The translations under genes and the position numbers were made by a program. A model generated the notes under the pieces. That model searched no databases and was not told the origin of the DNA. It worked only from the letters and a program-made list of their open reading frames with translations. Positions 1 to 5,401 of a stretch of 5,401 nt of DNA are shown piece after piece (within the stretch, counting starts at the first letter, position 1; each line of letters begins with the position of its first letter). This DNA is from Anaerolineales bacterium UBA4823 (lineage in GTDB: Bacteria; Chloroflexota; Anaerolineae; Anaerolineales; UBA4823): the NCBI GenBank assembly GCA_002402275.1, contig DHFN01000173.1:1-5401 (forward strand), read 5' to 3'.

Positions 1-15
1 CATTCGTGGAAGTTC

Positions 16-43
16 TTGATGCAGAATAATGACTGGTTATAAT
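16..43 (+). promoter_or_regulatory. Putative sigma70-type promoter of argH
   Basis: A TTGATG hexamer (16-21) and a perfect TATAAT (38-43) are separated by 16 bp. Transcription would start near base 50, leaving a leader of about 20 nt before the argH start. Spacing and -10 are good, and the -35 matches 4 of 6 consensus bases. The site probably overlaps or directly follows the end of whatever gene lies upstream, so argH may also receive read-through from outside the window. No ARG-box-like palindrome was recognised around it. Confidence 0.55.
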
Positions 44-56
44 TCTTTTGGGAATA

Positions 57-63
57 GAAAGGA
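57..63 (+). promoter_or_regulatory. Ribosome binding site that decides the argH start
   Basis: The purine run GAAAGGA ends directly against the ATG at 64, leaving no spacer, but lies 6 nt before the second ATG at 70. Normal Shine-Dalgarno spacing therefore favours initiation at 70, which gives a protein beginning MTLWGGRF, the usual start of ArgH proteins. Confidence 0.6.
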
Positions 64-69
64 ATGGCT

Positions 70-1446
70 ATGACCTTATGGGGAGGACGGTTTGAGAAAA
101 AAATAAATCCTGATGCCTGGCAATTGAACTCCTCGCTAGAGGTGGATCACCGTTTGGCAGAGGAGGATGTGCGTGGAAGCTTAGCCTGGGCAAAGGCTTT
201 GCGCGATGCGAAGGTATTGGATGAAAATGATTACAAACAAATTTCTACTGGGTTACTTCAAATTCAAAAGGAATTTGAAGAGGGTTCATTTGAGTTTTTA
301 GAGAATGATGAGGATATCCATAGCGCAGTTGAAAGGCGTTTAGGACAATTAATTGGATCCTCGGCGGGTAAGCTCCATAGTGGGCGCAGCCGCAATGATC
401 AGGTTGCCACGGACTTTCGGTTATGGGCTATCCGGGCAATTGATCAATTAGTTAACTTATTCCGTGAGCTACAGGTTGTGTTCGTTGATCGAGCGGAATC
501 CGATTTTGGGGTGATTTTACCCGGTTACACCCACACTCAACGGGCTCAACCGATCTTGCTGAGCCATTGGTGGTTAGCCCATTTTTGGGCTTTTCAGCGC
601 GATATCGAACGTTTGCAGGAGACTCTCCAACGAACTTCGGTCTTGCCACTCGGAAGCGGGGCGGTCGCTGGGACAACCTTTCCAATTGACCGGGCAGAAC
701 TTGCTAAGGAGTTAGGTTTTGAAAAGGTGGCTCCGAATAGTATTGATGCCGTTGCGGACCGCGATTTTGTAGCTGAGGTTTTGTTTTGTGTGGCTTTGGC
801 TGGAGTGCACCTCAGCCGTTTATCAGAAGCGGTGATTTTATTTTCCAGCACGGAGTTTGGATTCTTTACTCTGGATGATACCTTTTCAACCGGTTCGAGC
901 TTGATGCCGCAAAAAAAGAATCCCGATTTATTTGAATTAGGGCGGGGCAAATCTGGAAAATTGATTGGGTTATTATGTGGATTCATGACGACATTAAAAG
1001 GATTGCCTTCCGCATACGATAAAGACTTACAGGAAGACAAAGCAGCGTTGTTCAATGCTTATGATACCATACGCACGTTGTTGCCTGCCTTAAAAGGCGC
1101 TTTGCAAACCTTACACTTGAATCCAGAACGGATGAGTGCAGCATTGGATGATAGCTTGTTTGCTACCGACCTGGCAGACTATTTAGTTGAGCGGGGTGTA
1201 CCTTTTCGCCATGCCCACGAACTAGTTGGACAGGCTGTGCGGATCGCCGAAAAGGAGGGAATTCATTTATCGAAAGTGCCATTTCAACAATATCGAGAAC
1301 TCGACGAACATTTTGAAGAGGATTTATATCAGGTTTTTAATCCTTGGCGCAGCATTGAACGGAGAAATGCGTTCGGCGGAACCGCCCCAGAAGCTGTTCG
1401 TGAACAACTCCGCTTAGCCAGGCAGATTTGCTCTTTGACGGAATGA
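70..1446 (+). CDS. argH: Argininosuccinate lyase
   Basis: This cytoplasmic enzyme splits argininosuccinate into arginine and fumarate, the last step of arginine synthesis. It belongs to the fumarase/aspartase superfamily, whose members work as homotetramers with active sites built from several subunits. The 458-residue length is normal for the family. Visible signatures, numbered from the ATG at 70, are the N-terminal LWGGRF, HSGRSRND (103-110), GYTHTQRAQP with the conserved His155, and the superfamily loop GSSLMPQKKNP (275-285) that carries the catalytic serine. The C-terminal part shows no truncation or frameshift. An ATG at 64 is also in frame but touches the ribosome binding site, so 70 is preferred. 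The end of the gene carries the -35 element of the secG promoter. No other arginine gene is visible in the window; an upstream argG is possible but cannot be seen. Confidence 0.98.
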   Translation: MTLWGGRFEKKINPDAWQLNSSLEVDHRLAEEDVRGSLAWAKALRDAKVLDENDYKQISTGLLQIQKEFEEGSFEFLENDEDIHSAVERRLGQLIGSSAGKLHSGRSRNDQVATDFRLWAIRAIDQLVNLFRELQVVFVDRAESDFGVILPGYTHTQRAQPILLSHWWLAHFWAFQRDIERLQETLQRTSVLPLGSGAVAGTTFPIDRAELAKELGFEKVAPNSIDAVADRDFVAEVLFCVALAGVHLSRLSEAVILFSSTEFGFFTLDDTFSTGSSLMPQKKNPDLFELGRGKSGKLIGLLCGFMTTLKGLPSAYDKDLQEDKAALFNAYDTIRTLLPALKGALQTLHLNPERMSAALDDSLFATDLADYLVERGVPFRHAHELVGQAVRIAEKEGIHLSKVPFQQYRELDEHFEEDLYQVFNPWRSIERRNAFGGTAPEAVREQLRLARQICSLTE

Positions 1447-1463
1447 GATTTGAAAGGTATAAT
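1435..1463 (+). promoter_or_regulatory. Near-consensus sigma70-type promoter of secG
   Basis: TTGACG (1435-1440) and TATAAT (1458-1463) are separated by exactly 17 bp, matching 11 of the 12 consensus bases. The -35 lies inside the last argH codons and the -10 lies just past the argH stop. Transcription would start near 1470, giving a leader of about 25 nt that contains the secG ribosome binding site. This predicts strong constitutive expression of secG independent of argH. Confidence 0.8.
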
Positions 1464-1484
1464 CCCTCATTGATTTATCAAGCT

Positions 1485-1490
1485 GGAGGT
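1485..1490 (+). promoter_or_regulatory. Strong ribosome binding site of secG
   Basis: GGAGGT is a full Shine-Dalgarno match placed 4 nt before a GTG codon. It fixes the non-ATG start of secG at 1495, since no ATG stands at a suitable distance in that frame. Confidence 0.8.
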
Positions 1491-1494
1491 TTTT

Positions 1495-1719
1495 GTGGAA
1501 CAATATCTGGATGTTGCGTTAATTATCACCTCGATTGTTCTCATCATCAGTGTCATCCTGCAAAGTAAAGGTGCAGGATTAGGCGGTTTAACTGGTGCGG
1601 ATACTGGCGGCTTTTTTACTGCCCGGCGAGGTATTGAAAAGACACTTTTTCGTTTGACCATTGTCCTAAGTGTTATCTTTGTCTTATTATCCATCGCGAT
1701 TGTGATCATTGCAGGTTAG
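1495..1719 (+). CDS. secG: Preprotein translocase subunit SecG
   Basis: SecG is the small accessory subunit of the SecYEG channel in the cytoplasmic membrane and assists SecA-driven protein export. The 74-residue product has the family architecture: a first membrane helix at about 6-22, the conserved LQSKGAGLGG motif (22-31) opening a Gly-rich loop that contains GADTGGFF, and a second helix at about 52-72. Both ends would face the periplasmic or outer side, as is known for SecG. Translation begins at GTG behind a strong ribosome binding site. The gene lies 48 bp after argH, has its own promoter and is closed by an intrinsic terminator, so it is probably transcribed as a single-gene unit. Length and motifs are typical and nothing looks damaged. 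Confidence 0.95.
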   Translation: MEQYLDVALIITSIVLIISVILQSKGAGLGGLTGADTGGFFTARRGIEKTLFRLTIVLSVIFVLLSIAIVIIAG

Positions 1720-1742
1720 ATTTACATATCAACCCTTTCATG

Positions 1743-1767
1743 AAGAGGCGCCTTTGCGCCTTTTTTT
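1743..1767 (+). terminator. Intrinsic terminator downstream of secG
   Basis: A perfect 6-bp GC-rich stem, AGGCGC (1746-1751) and GCGCCT (1756-1761), closes a CTTT loop and runs into seven T residues (1761-1767). Pairing can extend through a G-U pair and A-U pairs using bases 1743-1745. It stands 24 nt after the secG stop codon and about 20 nt before the next start codon, separating secG from the binding-protein gene. Confidence 0.9.
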
Positions 1768-1786
1768 AGCTTATTGAATTTATATT

Positions 1787-3469
1787 ATGAAACGATTTCG
1801 ATGGCAGTTGATCATCCTGGGGCTGGCTCTGATAGCTATTGCAATGTTGCTGCTTAGTCAGCAAACAGCCCCCACTCAAAATAGTGAATTACAACCGGTC
1901 AGCGGAGGAATATATAGCGAGGCTCTCATTGGTTCTCTGGGAAGATTGAATCCTGTCTTGGATTACACCAATCAAGTGGATCGGGATGTGGACCGTTTGC
2001 TCTTTTCGGGTTTAATTAAATTTGATGCCTATGGACTCCCCCAACCCGATCTAGCCGAATCTTGGGGGATTTCTGCAGATGGGAAAACCTATAATTTCTC
2101 CTTACGCAGCAATGCCATCTGGCACGATGGTTCACCTGTCACCAGTGATGATGTGATCTTTACCGTGGATGCATTGCGGAGTGATGCTTCACCCTATCCT
2201 GCGGATATCAAGGAAATGTGGAAGCAAATTCAGGTCAACCCTTTAGATGCGAAAACCCTCCAATTCCATTTACCTGAACCTTTTGCACCATTTTTGGATT
2301 ATTTGACATTTGGTTTGTTACCCAAACATCTATTGGGCGGTACCGGCGTAGAAGGCATGCTGAATGCCCCATTTAATTCCCAACCGGTCGGCAGCGGACC
2401 ATTTCAATTCAAACAATTTCAAAGCGAGAATGGAGTGGTTACTGGGGTAGAGCTCAGCGCTTTTGGACAATACTACAATGGACGTCCTTATTTGGATGAG
2501 GTTGTATTTCATTATTATCCCGATGGAACTTCGGCTATGGCAGCCTACAGAGCAAAGGAAGTGTTAGGGATCAGCCGTATTGATGAAGCTAATCTGGCGG
2601 AAGCACTTCATCAACCTGGCCTCAATCTTTACACTGGAAGGTTGCCATCTTTGAATATTATTTTATTCAATCTAAATGATGAAAAATTACCTTTTTTTAA
2701 AGATGCCCAAATCCGCAAAGCGCTATTAATGGCATTGAATCGACAGCGTATGGTAGATAATTTGCGTAATGGACAAGCAATCATAGCCGACGGGGTTATT
2801 TTCCCGGGCACTTGGGCTTATTACCAGGGGACTGAACGGATTAATTATGATCCAGATAAAGCTCTAGAGGTGATCAAGCAAGCTGGATATACGTTTCCAG
2901 CAGAAGGGGAACCGGTGCGCTCGAAAGATGAAGTTCCTTTCAGTTTTGAACTGGTTTATGCGGATGAGGCTGGTTTTGCAGAGCTAGCCCAGCAGATCGT
3001 TGATTCCTGGTCAAAGTTAGGGATACAAGTCAAGCTAAAAGCAGTGCCATTTGATCAGCTGTTGAATCAATATTTGGAAACGCATACTTTTCAAGCAGCA
3101 TTAGTTGAGTTAAATTTTGGGCGTTCTCCGGACCCCGATCCTTATCCTTTTTGGGATCAAGCAATGATTAATGAAGGACAAAATTATTCCCAATGGGACG
3201 ATCGAGCTGCTAGTGAATATTTGGAGAAAGCCCGGGTAACATCGGATTGGGGAGAACGGGCAAAACTCTATGGCAATTTTCAGGTGCGGTTTATGATGGA
3301 GATGCCAGCATTGCCCCTCTTTTACCCGGTCTATAGCTATGCTGTGGATGATACCATTCAAAATGTGGCCATGGGGCCCTTATTCGATCCAGCAGATCGA
3401 TTCTTGAATATCTCATCTTGGTACCTGCGGGTTCGGCGGTTACAAAATTCTCCTACTGAAACGCCATAA
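1787..3469 (+). CDS. ABC-type peptide/nickel-family substrate-binding protein (SBP_bac_5)
   Basis: The product is a 560-residue extracytoplasmic solute-binding protein of family 5, which captures oligopeptides, nickel or other solutes for ABC importers. The ligand cannot be read from the sequence. Family signatures are LAESWGISADGKTY (89-102), WHDGSPVTSDDVIFT (112-126), PVGSGPF (200-206), a KALLMALNRQRMV stretch (311-323), NYDPDKALEVIKQAGY (353-368) and the C-terminal LPLFYPVYSYAV (509-520). The N terminus is a signal or anchor: MKRFR followed by a hydrophobic run (about 7-23). No cysteine follows that run, so the lipoprotein anchoring common in these proteins is absent, and it is either secreted or held by the uncleaved helix. 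There is no Shine-Dalgarno sequence before the ATG, although the basic-plus-hydrophobic N terminus supports this start. No permease or ATPase genes are adjacent, so its transporter, if any, is encoded elsewhere. Confidence 0.92.
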   Translation: MKRFRWQLIILGLALIAIAMLLLSQQTAPTQNSELQPVSGGIYSEALIGSLGRLNPVLDYTNQVDRDVDRLLFSGLIKFDAYGLPQPDLAESWGISADGKTYNFSLRSNAIWHDGSPVTSDDVIFTVDALRSDASPYPADIKEMWKQIQVNPLDAKTLQFHLPEPFAPFLDYLTFGLLPKHLLGGTGVEGMLNAPFNSQPVGSGPFQFKQFQSENGVVTGVELSAFGQYYNGRPYLDEVVFHYYPDGTSAMAAYRAKEVLGISRIDEANLAEALHQPGLNLYTGRLPSLNIILFNLNDEKLPFFKDAQIRKALLMALNRQRMVDNLRNGQAIIADGVIFPGTWAYYQGTERINYDPDKALEVIKQAGYTFPAEGEPVRSKDEVPFSFELVYADEAGFAELAQQIVDSWSKLGIQVKLKAVPFDQLLNQYLETHTFQAALVELNFGRSPDPDPYPFWDQAMINEGQNYSQWDDRAASEYLEKARVTSDWGERAKLYGNFQVRFMMEMPALPLFYPVYSYAVDDTIQNVAMGPLFDPADRFLNISSWYLRVRRLQNSPTETP

Positions 3470-3510
3470 GGAATATAATTAGTGAAGGGATCATTAGGGT
3501 GGTAAAGAAG

Positions 3511-3539
3511 TTGATTAGATATGAATCGTTAAGTATCTT
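3511..3539 (+). promoter_or_regulatory. Possible promoter of the sigma factor operon
   Basis: In the 102-bp gap after the binding-protein gene, TTGATT (3511-3516) and TATCTT (3534-3539) are spaced by 17 bp. Transcription would start near 3546 and leave a leader of about 26 nt. Each hexamer matches its consensus at 4 of 6 positions. The gap is AT-rich and also holds an isolated TATAAT at 3474-3479 without a usable -35, so the assignment is tentative. No intrinsic terminator follows the binding-protein gene, so read-through is also possible. Confidence 0.35.
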
Positions 3540-3571
3540 TTTAATCTGCTAAACGTCTTAATATATAGATC

Positions 3572-4132
3572 ATGGTGCAAAATGATGATGCCATGCTTTT
3601 GGCACGCTTGAGGTCTTTACAAGAGGATGCCCTGGCTGAGGTTTACGATACCTATAGCCCGGTGATCTATACGTACGCGTACCGTTTACTTGGAGATAGT
3701 GATTTAGCAGAAGAATGTGTGGCAGAAACTTTTTATCGCTTGCTGAATGCATTGAGAAATGGTGGGGGAGCAACCAGGAATCTTCGTCCTTATCTATACC
3801 GGGTAGCTCATAATTGGATCACCGATTTCTACCGCCAGCAACCTTTACAACCCTTGCCATTGGTTGAATCCTCCGATTGTCAATCTGAAACATCAATTGA
3901 ACATCAGGTGGAAGGGAAATGGATGGAATTGCGTATGCGGGCAGCATTACAACGATTGACCCCTGAACAGAGTTTGGTAGTCAATCTCCGTTTTATTGAA
4001 GGATTGGATCAGGAAACTGTTGCGGAGGCGCTAGGAAAGCCGCTCTCGGCAGTGAAGGCTTTGCAACATCGCGGATTACAGGCTTTAAAACGAATGTTAA
4101 TTAGTGAGGAGAGTTTTACCGATGAAAGATAA
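3572..4132 (+). CDS. ECF-type RNA polymerase sigma factor (sigma70 family)
   Basis: This 186-residue protein has the two-domain plan of ECF sigma factors and should direct RNA polymerase to a dedicated set of promoters. The sigma2 domain spans about 20-90: DSDLAEECVAETFYRLL (42-58) matches the core-binding region 2.2, and LRPYLYRVAHNWITDFYR (71-88) matches regions 2.3-2.4, which melt and read the -10. A variable linker follows (about 91-115). The sigma4 domain spans about 118-176, with LTPEQSLVVNLRFIEGL (129-145) leading into a helix-turn-helix at about 146-168 that reads the -35. An in-frame TAG just upstream limits the start to 3572 or later. No Shine-Dalgarno sequence is present, and GTG at 3575 or ATG at 3593 remain possible. 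The reading frame overlaps the following membrane protein gene by 11 bp, as expected for a sigma factor and its regulator. The regulon and inducing signal cannot be inferred. Confidence 0.93.
   Translation: MVQNDDAMLLARLRSLQEDALAEVYDTYSPVIYTYAYRLLGDSDLAEECVAETFYRLLNALRNGGGATRNLRPYLYRVAHNWITDFYRQQPLQPLPLVESSDCQSETSIEHQVEGKWMELRMRAALQRLTPEQSLVVNLRFIEGLDQETVAEALGKPLSAVKALQHRGLQALKRMLISEESFTDER
4106..4113 (+). promoter_or_regulatory. Ribosome binding site inside the sigma gene for the downstream membrane protein
   Basis: GAGGAGAG lies in the last codons of the sigma factor gene, 8 nt before the ATG at 4122. It favours that ATG over an in-frame GTG at 4104, which lies upstream of this purine run and lacks a comparable site. 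Its position within the translated sigma gene suggests translational coupling of the two proteins. Confidence 0.75.
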
Positions 4133-5294
4133 TTTATTAGATGAAGAGGGTTTAACCCCATGGTTTGATAGTCTCCGGAGAATGGATACCACCCGTTCAC
4201 CGGAACAAATTATTCAAGGGAGACAGCACTTTTTAGAGCAAGCAATGAATTTTACTCCATCCGTATCCTCAAGGGCTTCGATTCGTCTTAATCATTGGAT
4301 CGAGAATATCCAAAATATTTGGAAAAGAAAGGAATATCAACCAATGTTGAATATATTAGGGACAATCATGGTCGTTTTTGCATTGGCGTTTGGAGGGAGT
4401 GGAGCTACGGTCGCAGCAGCCCAATTTAGCTTACCCGATCAAGCTCTATATGGATTGAAACTAGCCAGCGAAAATCTCCGCCAACAGATTGCACAAGGAG
4501 ATCCAGTTAGTCAGGCGGAGTTAGCGTTGTCTTTTGCCTTACGCAGGGTGAGTGAAGCTCAGGAAATGTTACAAAAGGGACTCATCCCTTCCGAAGGACA
4601 AATCCAGCGAGTTCACGAACAACTTAATCAAGCTCTAAGGTTAGCAGCCAATTTACCCGATCCTCAAGCGCAACAACACCTCGAACGATTGCAAAACCAG
4701 TTGCAGGAAAAGTTACAAAAACAAACTCAGCTCCATCGAGAGAATGGTCAAGGTCAGCAGATCCAAAACCGGCTGCAAGAAATATTGCAATCCTGTTTAC
4801 AATTGCTTGAGCAGAATCAGGGGAATTTGTTGAAAATCCGAATTCAACTGCAGGTACAGAATCAAAATCAACAGCAGCTCTCACCCCAGCCATCCGATAA
4901 TCCGTATGGTAACCCATATCCTGGCGCTGGGGGTAACCCGACCCCAGGAGATGATAACCCGAATAACCCGGCAACAGGAGGGAATAATCCCCCAGGCTCG
5001 GGTGGATCTACTCCTCCGGGGGGCAGTGGGTCAGGTTCCGGCAGGGATGGTTCTGGATCAGGTAGCGGTGGGTCAGGTTCCGGCAGGGATGGTTCTGGAT
5101 CAGGTAGCGGTGGGTCAGGTTCTGGAAGTGGTGGCTCTGGATCAGGTAGCGGAGGTTCTGGTTCTGGCAATGGCGGAAGTACCGTCCCCGATTCTGGCGG
5201 ATCTGGTGCTGGAACGGGGAATCCAGGGTCAAATGGAGGAGGTAGCACTCAATCTGGTTATGATATCGTTTTTGGAGGGAAGAGCAAACCTTAA
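4122..5294 (+). CDS. DUF5667-like single-pass membrane protein, putative anti-sigma factor, with Gly/Ser-rich tail
   Basis: This 390-residue protein is encoded immediately after, and overlapping, the ECF sigma factor. Residues 1-74 form a charged head rich in Arg and Trp, ending in WKRKEYQP. One membrane helix follows at about 75-100, and the basic flank predicts the head in the cytoplasm and the rest outside. Residues 101-150 (FSLPDQALYGLKLASENLR, then a LALSFALRRVSEAQEML helix) resemble DUF5667, a region I associate with membrane proteins next to ECF sigma genes in Chloroflexota and Actinobacteria. Residues 155-250 are predicted helical and strongly Gln-rich. Residues 254-300 are Pro/Asn/Gly-rich, 300-352 are almost pure Gly-Ser with two RD insertions, and the chain ends YDIVFGGKSKP. 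The only cysteine is C225, so there is no HxxxCxxC zinc anti-sigma motif. Gene order supports regulation of the sigma factor, but that role is inferred. A surface or wall-spanning tether is another possible role for the tail. Confidence 0.8.
   Translation: MKDNLLDEEGLTPWFDSLRRMDTTRSPEQIIQGRQHFLEQAMNFTPSVSSRASIRLNHWIENIQNIWKRKEYQPMLNILGTIMVVFALAFGGSGATVAAAQFSLPDQALYGLKLASENLRQQIAQGDPVSQAELALSFALRRVSEAQEMLQKGLIPSEGQIQRVHEQLNQALRLAANLPDPQAQQHLERLQNQLQEKLQKQTQLHRENGQGQQIQNRLQEILQSCLQLLEQNQGNLLKIRIQLQVQNQNQQQLSPQPSDNPYGNPYPGAGGNPTPGDDNPNNPATGGNNPPGSGGSTPPGGSGSGSGRDGSGSGSGGSGSGRDGSGSGSGGSGSGSGGSGSGSGGSGSGNGGSTVPDSGGSGAGTGNPGSNGGGSTQSGYDIVFGGKSKP
5026..5151 (+). repeat. Three tandem 42-bp units encoding a Gly-Ser repeat
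   Basis: Units lie at 5026-5067, 5068-5109 and 5110-5151. The first two are identical at all 42 bases. The third differs at five positions, which replace the RD pair with SG and add synonymous changes. Each unit encodes 14 residues of the form GSGSGRDGSGSGSG, and a fourth, decayed copy may follow up to about 5180. The period is a multiple of three, so copy-number change would lengthen or shorten the protein tail without shifting the frame. The identity of two copies points to recent duplication. Confidence 0.9.
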
Positions 5295-5389
5295 AAGGTG
5301 AAAAGAAGGCTTGTCCGAAGAAGTATAAACGCCATATTGAGATTCGGCTATACCGCCGGGAAGCGGCATTCGAAGAAATAACATTCAGC

Positions 5390-5395
5390 GGAGGT
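5390..5395 (+). promoter_or_regulatory. Shine-Dalgarno sequence for a gene beginning at the right edge
   Basis: GGAGGT lies six bases from the end of the window, followed by CCCATA. If the base pair after the edge is TG, an ATG would begin at 5401 with a 5-nt spacer, much like the GGAGGT and 4-nt spacer used by secG. The preceding stretch from 5295 holds no terminator with a T run and no recognisable gene, so this next gene could be co-transcribed with the sigma operon. Confidence 0.4.
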
Positions 5396-5401
5396 CCCAT
5401 A

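Noticed and set aside
1..42. Possible tail of an upstream gene, either a frame ending at TAA 40-42 or one ending at TAA 27-29
   Set aside because: Too few codons are visible to choose a frame or recognise a family. An upstream argG would be expected in some genomes but cannot be claimed here.
594..1055. 153-codon open frame antisense to argH
   Set aside because: It lies entirely within the well-supported argH gene, has no family resemblance and no ribosome binding site evidence.
1752..1786. Promoter for the binding-protein gene in the gap after the secG terminator
   Set aside because: The only AT-rich -10-like block (TATATT, 1781-1786) would start transcription inside the coding region, and no proper -35 exists. 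The promoter may be weak, absent or overlap the terminator.
3474..3479. Perfect TATAAT just after the binding-protein stop codon as a promoter
   Set aside because: No acceptable -35 hexamer lies 16-18 bp upstream and there is no extended -10 TG, so it was not listed as a feature.
3554..3557. CGTC as an ECF-type -10 element for autoregulation of the sigma factor
   Set aside because: No AAC-containing -35 block is found at the required 16-18 bp upstream, so a four-base match is not meaningful.
4868..5248. Long minus-strand open frame encoding a Pro/Glu-rich repetitive protein, and a plus-strand frame at 4906-5301
   Set aside because: Both are shadows of the Gly/Ser-rich repeat of the membrane protein gene: GC-rich repeats lack stop codons in all frames. 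Neither has a convincing start site or a recognisable domain.
5349..5372. Small hairpin CCGC/GCGG or GCCG/CGGC as a terminator of the sigma operon
   Set aside because: The stem is only 4 bp and no T run follows, so it is not a credible intrinsic terminator.
5298..5381. Short open frame of 27 codons starting with GTG, Lys/Arg-rich
   Set aside because: It begins 3 bp after the preceding stop codon without a ribosome binding site of its own, resembles no family I know and could arise by chance.
1..5401. CRISPR arrays, tRNA or rRNA genes, insertion sequences, attachment sites
   Set aside because: No spaced direct repeats, transposase-like frames, terminal inverted repeats or tRNA-like cloverleaf sequences were recognised; the only tandem repeat is the coding Gly/Ser one.

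Overview
The window carries five complete genes, all on the + strand, from a bacterium of moderate GC content. Gene content points to the Chloroflexota, possibly Anaerolineae. The reason is an ECF sigma factor followed by a membrane protein with a DUF5667-type region, together with argH, secG and a family 5 substrate-binding protein. This placement is an inference from protein families and gene order; no rRNA or other direct marker is present.

Layout. Bases 1-63 are a leader with a good sigma70-type promoter. Bases 70-1446 encode argininosuccinate lyase (argH), the last step of arginine synthesis. A near-consensus promoter (TTGACG, 17 bp, TATAAT) sits across the argH stop codon and drives secG (1495-1719), the small membrane subunit of the Sec translocon. 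A clear intrinsic terminator (1743-1767) closes the secG transcript. Bases 1787-3469 encode a peptide/nickel-type extracytoplasmic solute-binding protein with an N-terminal hydrophobic segment but no lipobox cysteine, and no ABC permease or ATPase genes lie nearby. After a 102-bp gap come an ECF-type sigma factor (3572-4132) and, overlapping it by 11 bp, a single-pass membrane protein (4122-5294). That protein has a short cytoplasmic head, one membrane helix, a DUF5667-like helical region, a Gln-rich stretch and a long Gly/Ser-rich repetitive tail. Bases 5295-5401 hold no convincing gene but end in a strong Shine-Dalgarno sequence, suggesting that the next gene starts at the right edge.

How the parts work together. 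argH and secG are housekeeping genes with their own promoters and look like neighbours rather than a functional unit. The binding protein depends on Sec export but has no other visible link to secG. The sigma factor and membrane protein form a translationally coupled pair, and the simplest reading is a sigma factor with its membrane-bound regulator (putative anti-sigma factor). This pair, with its non-zinc head and repetitive extracytoplasmic tail, is the least explained and most interesting part of the window.
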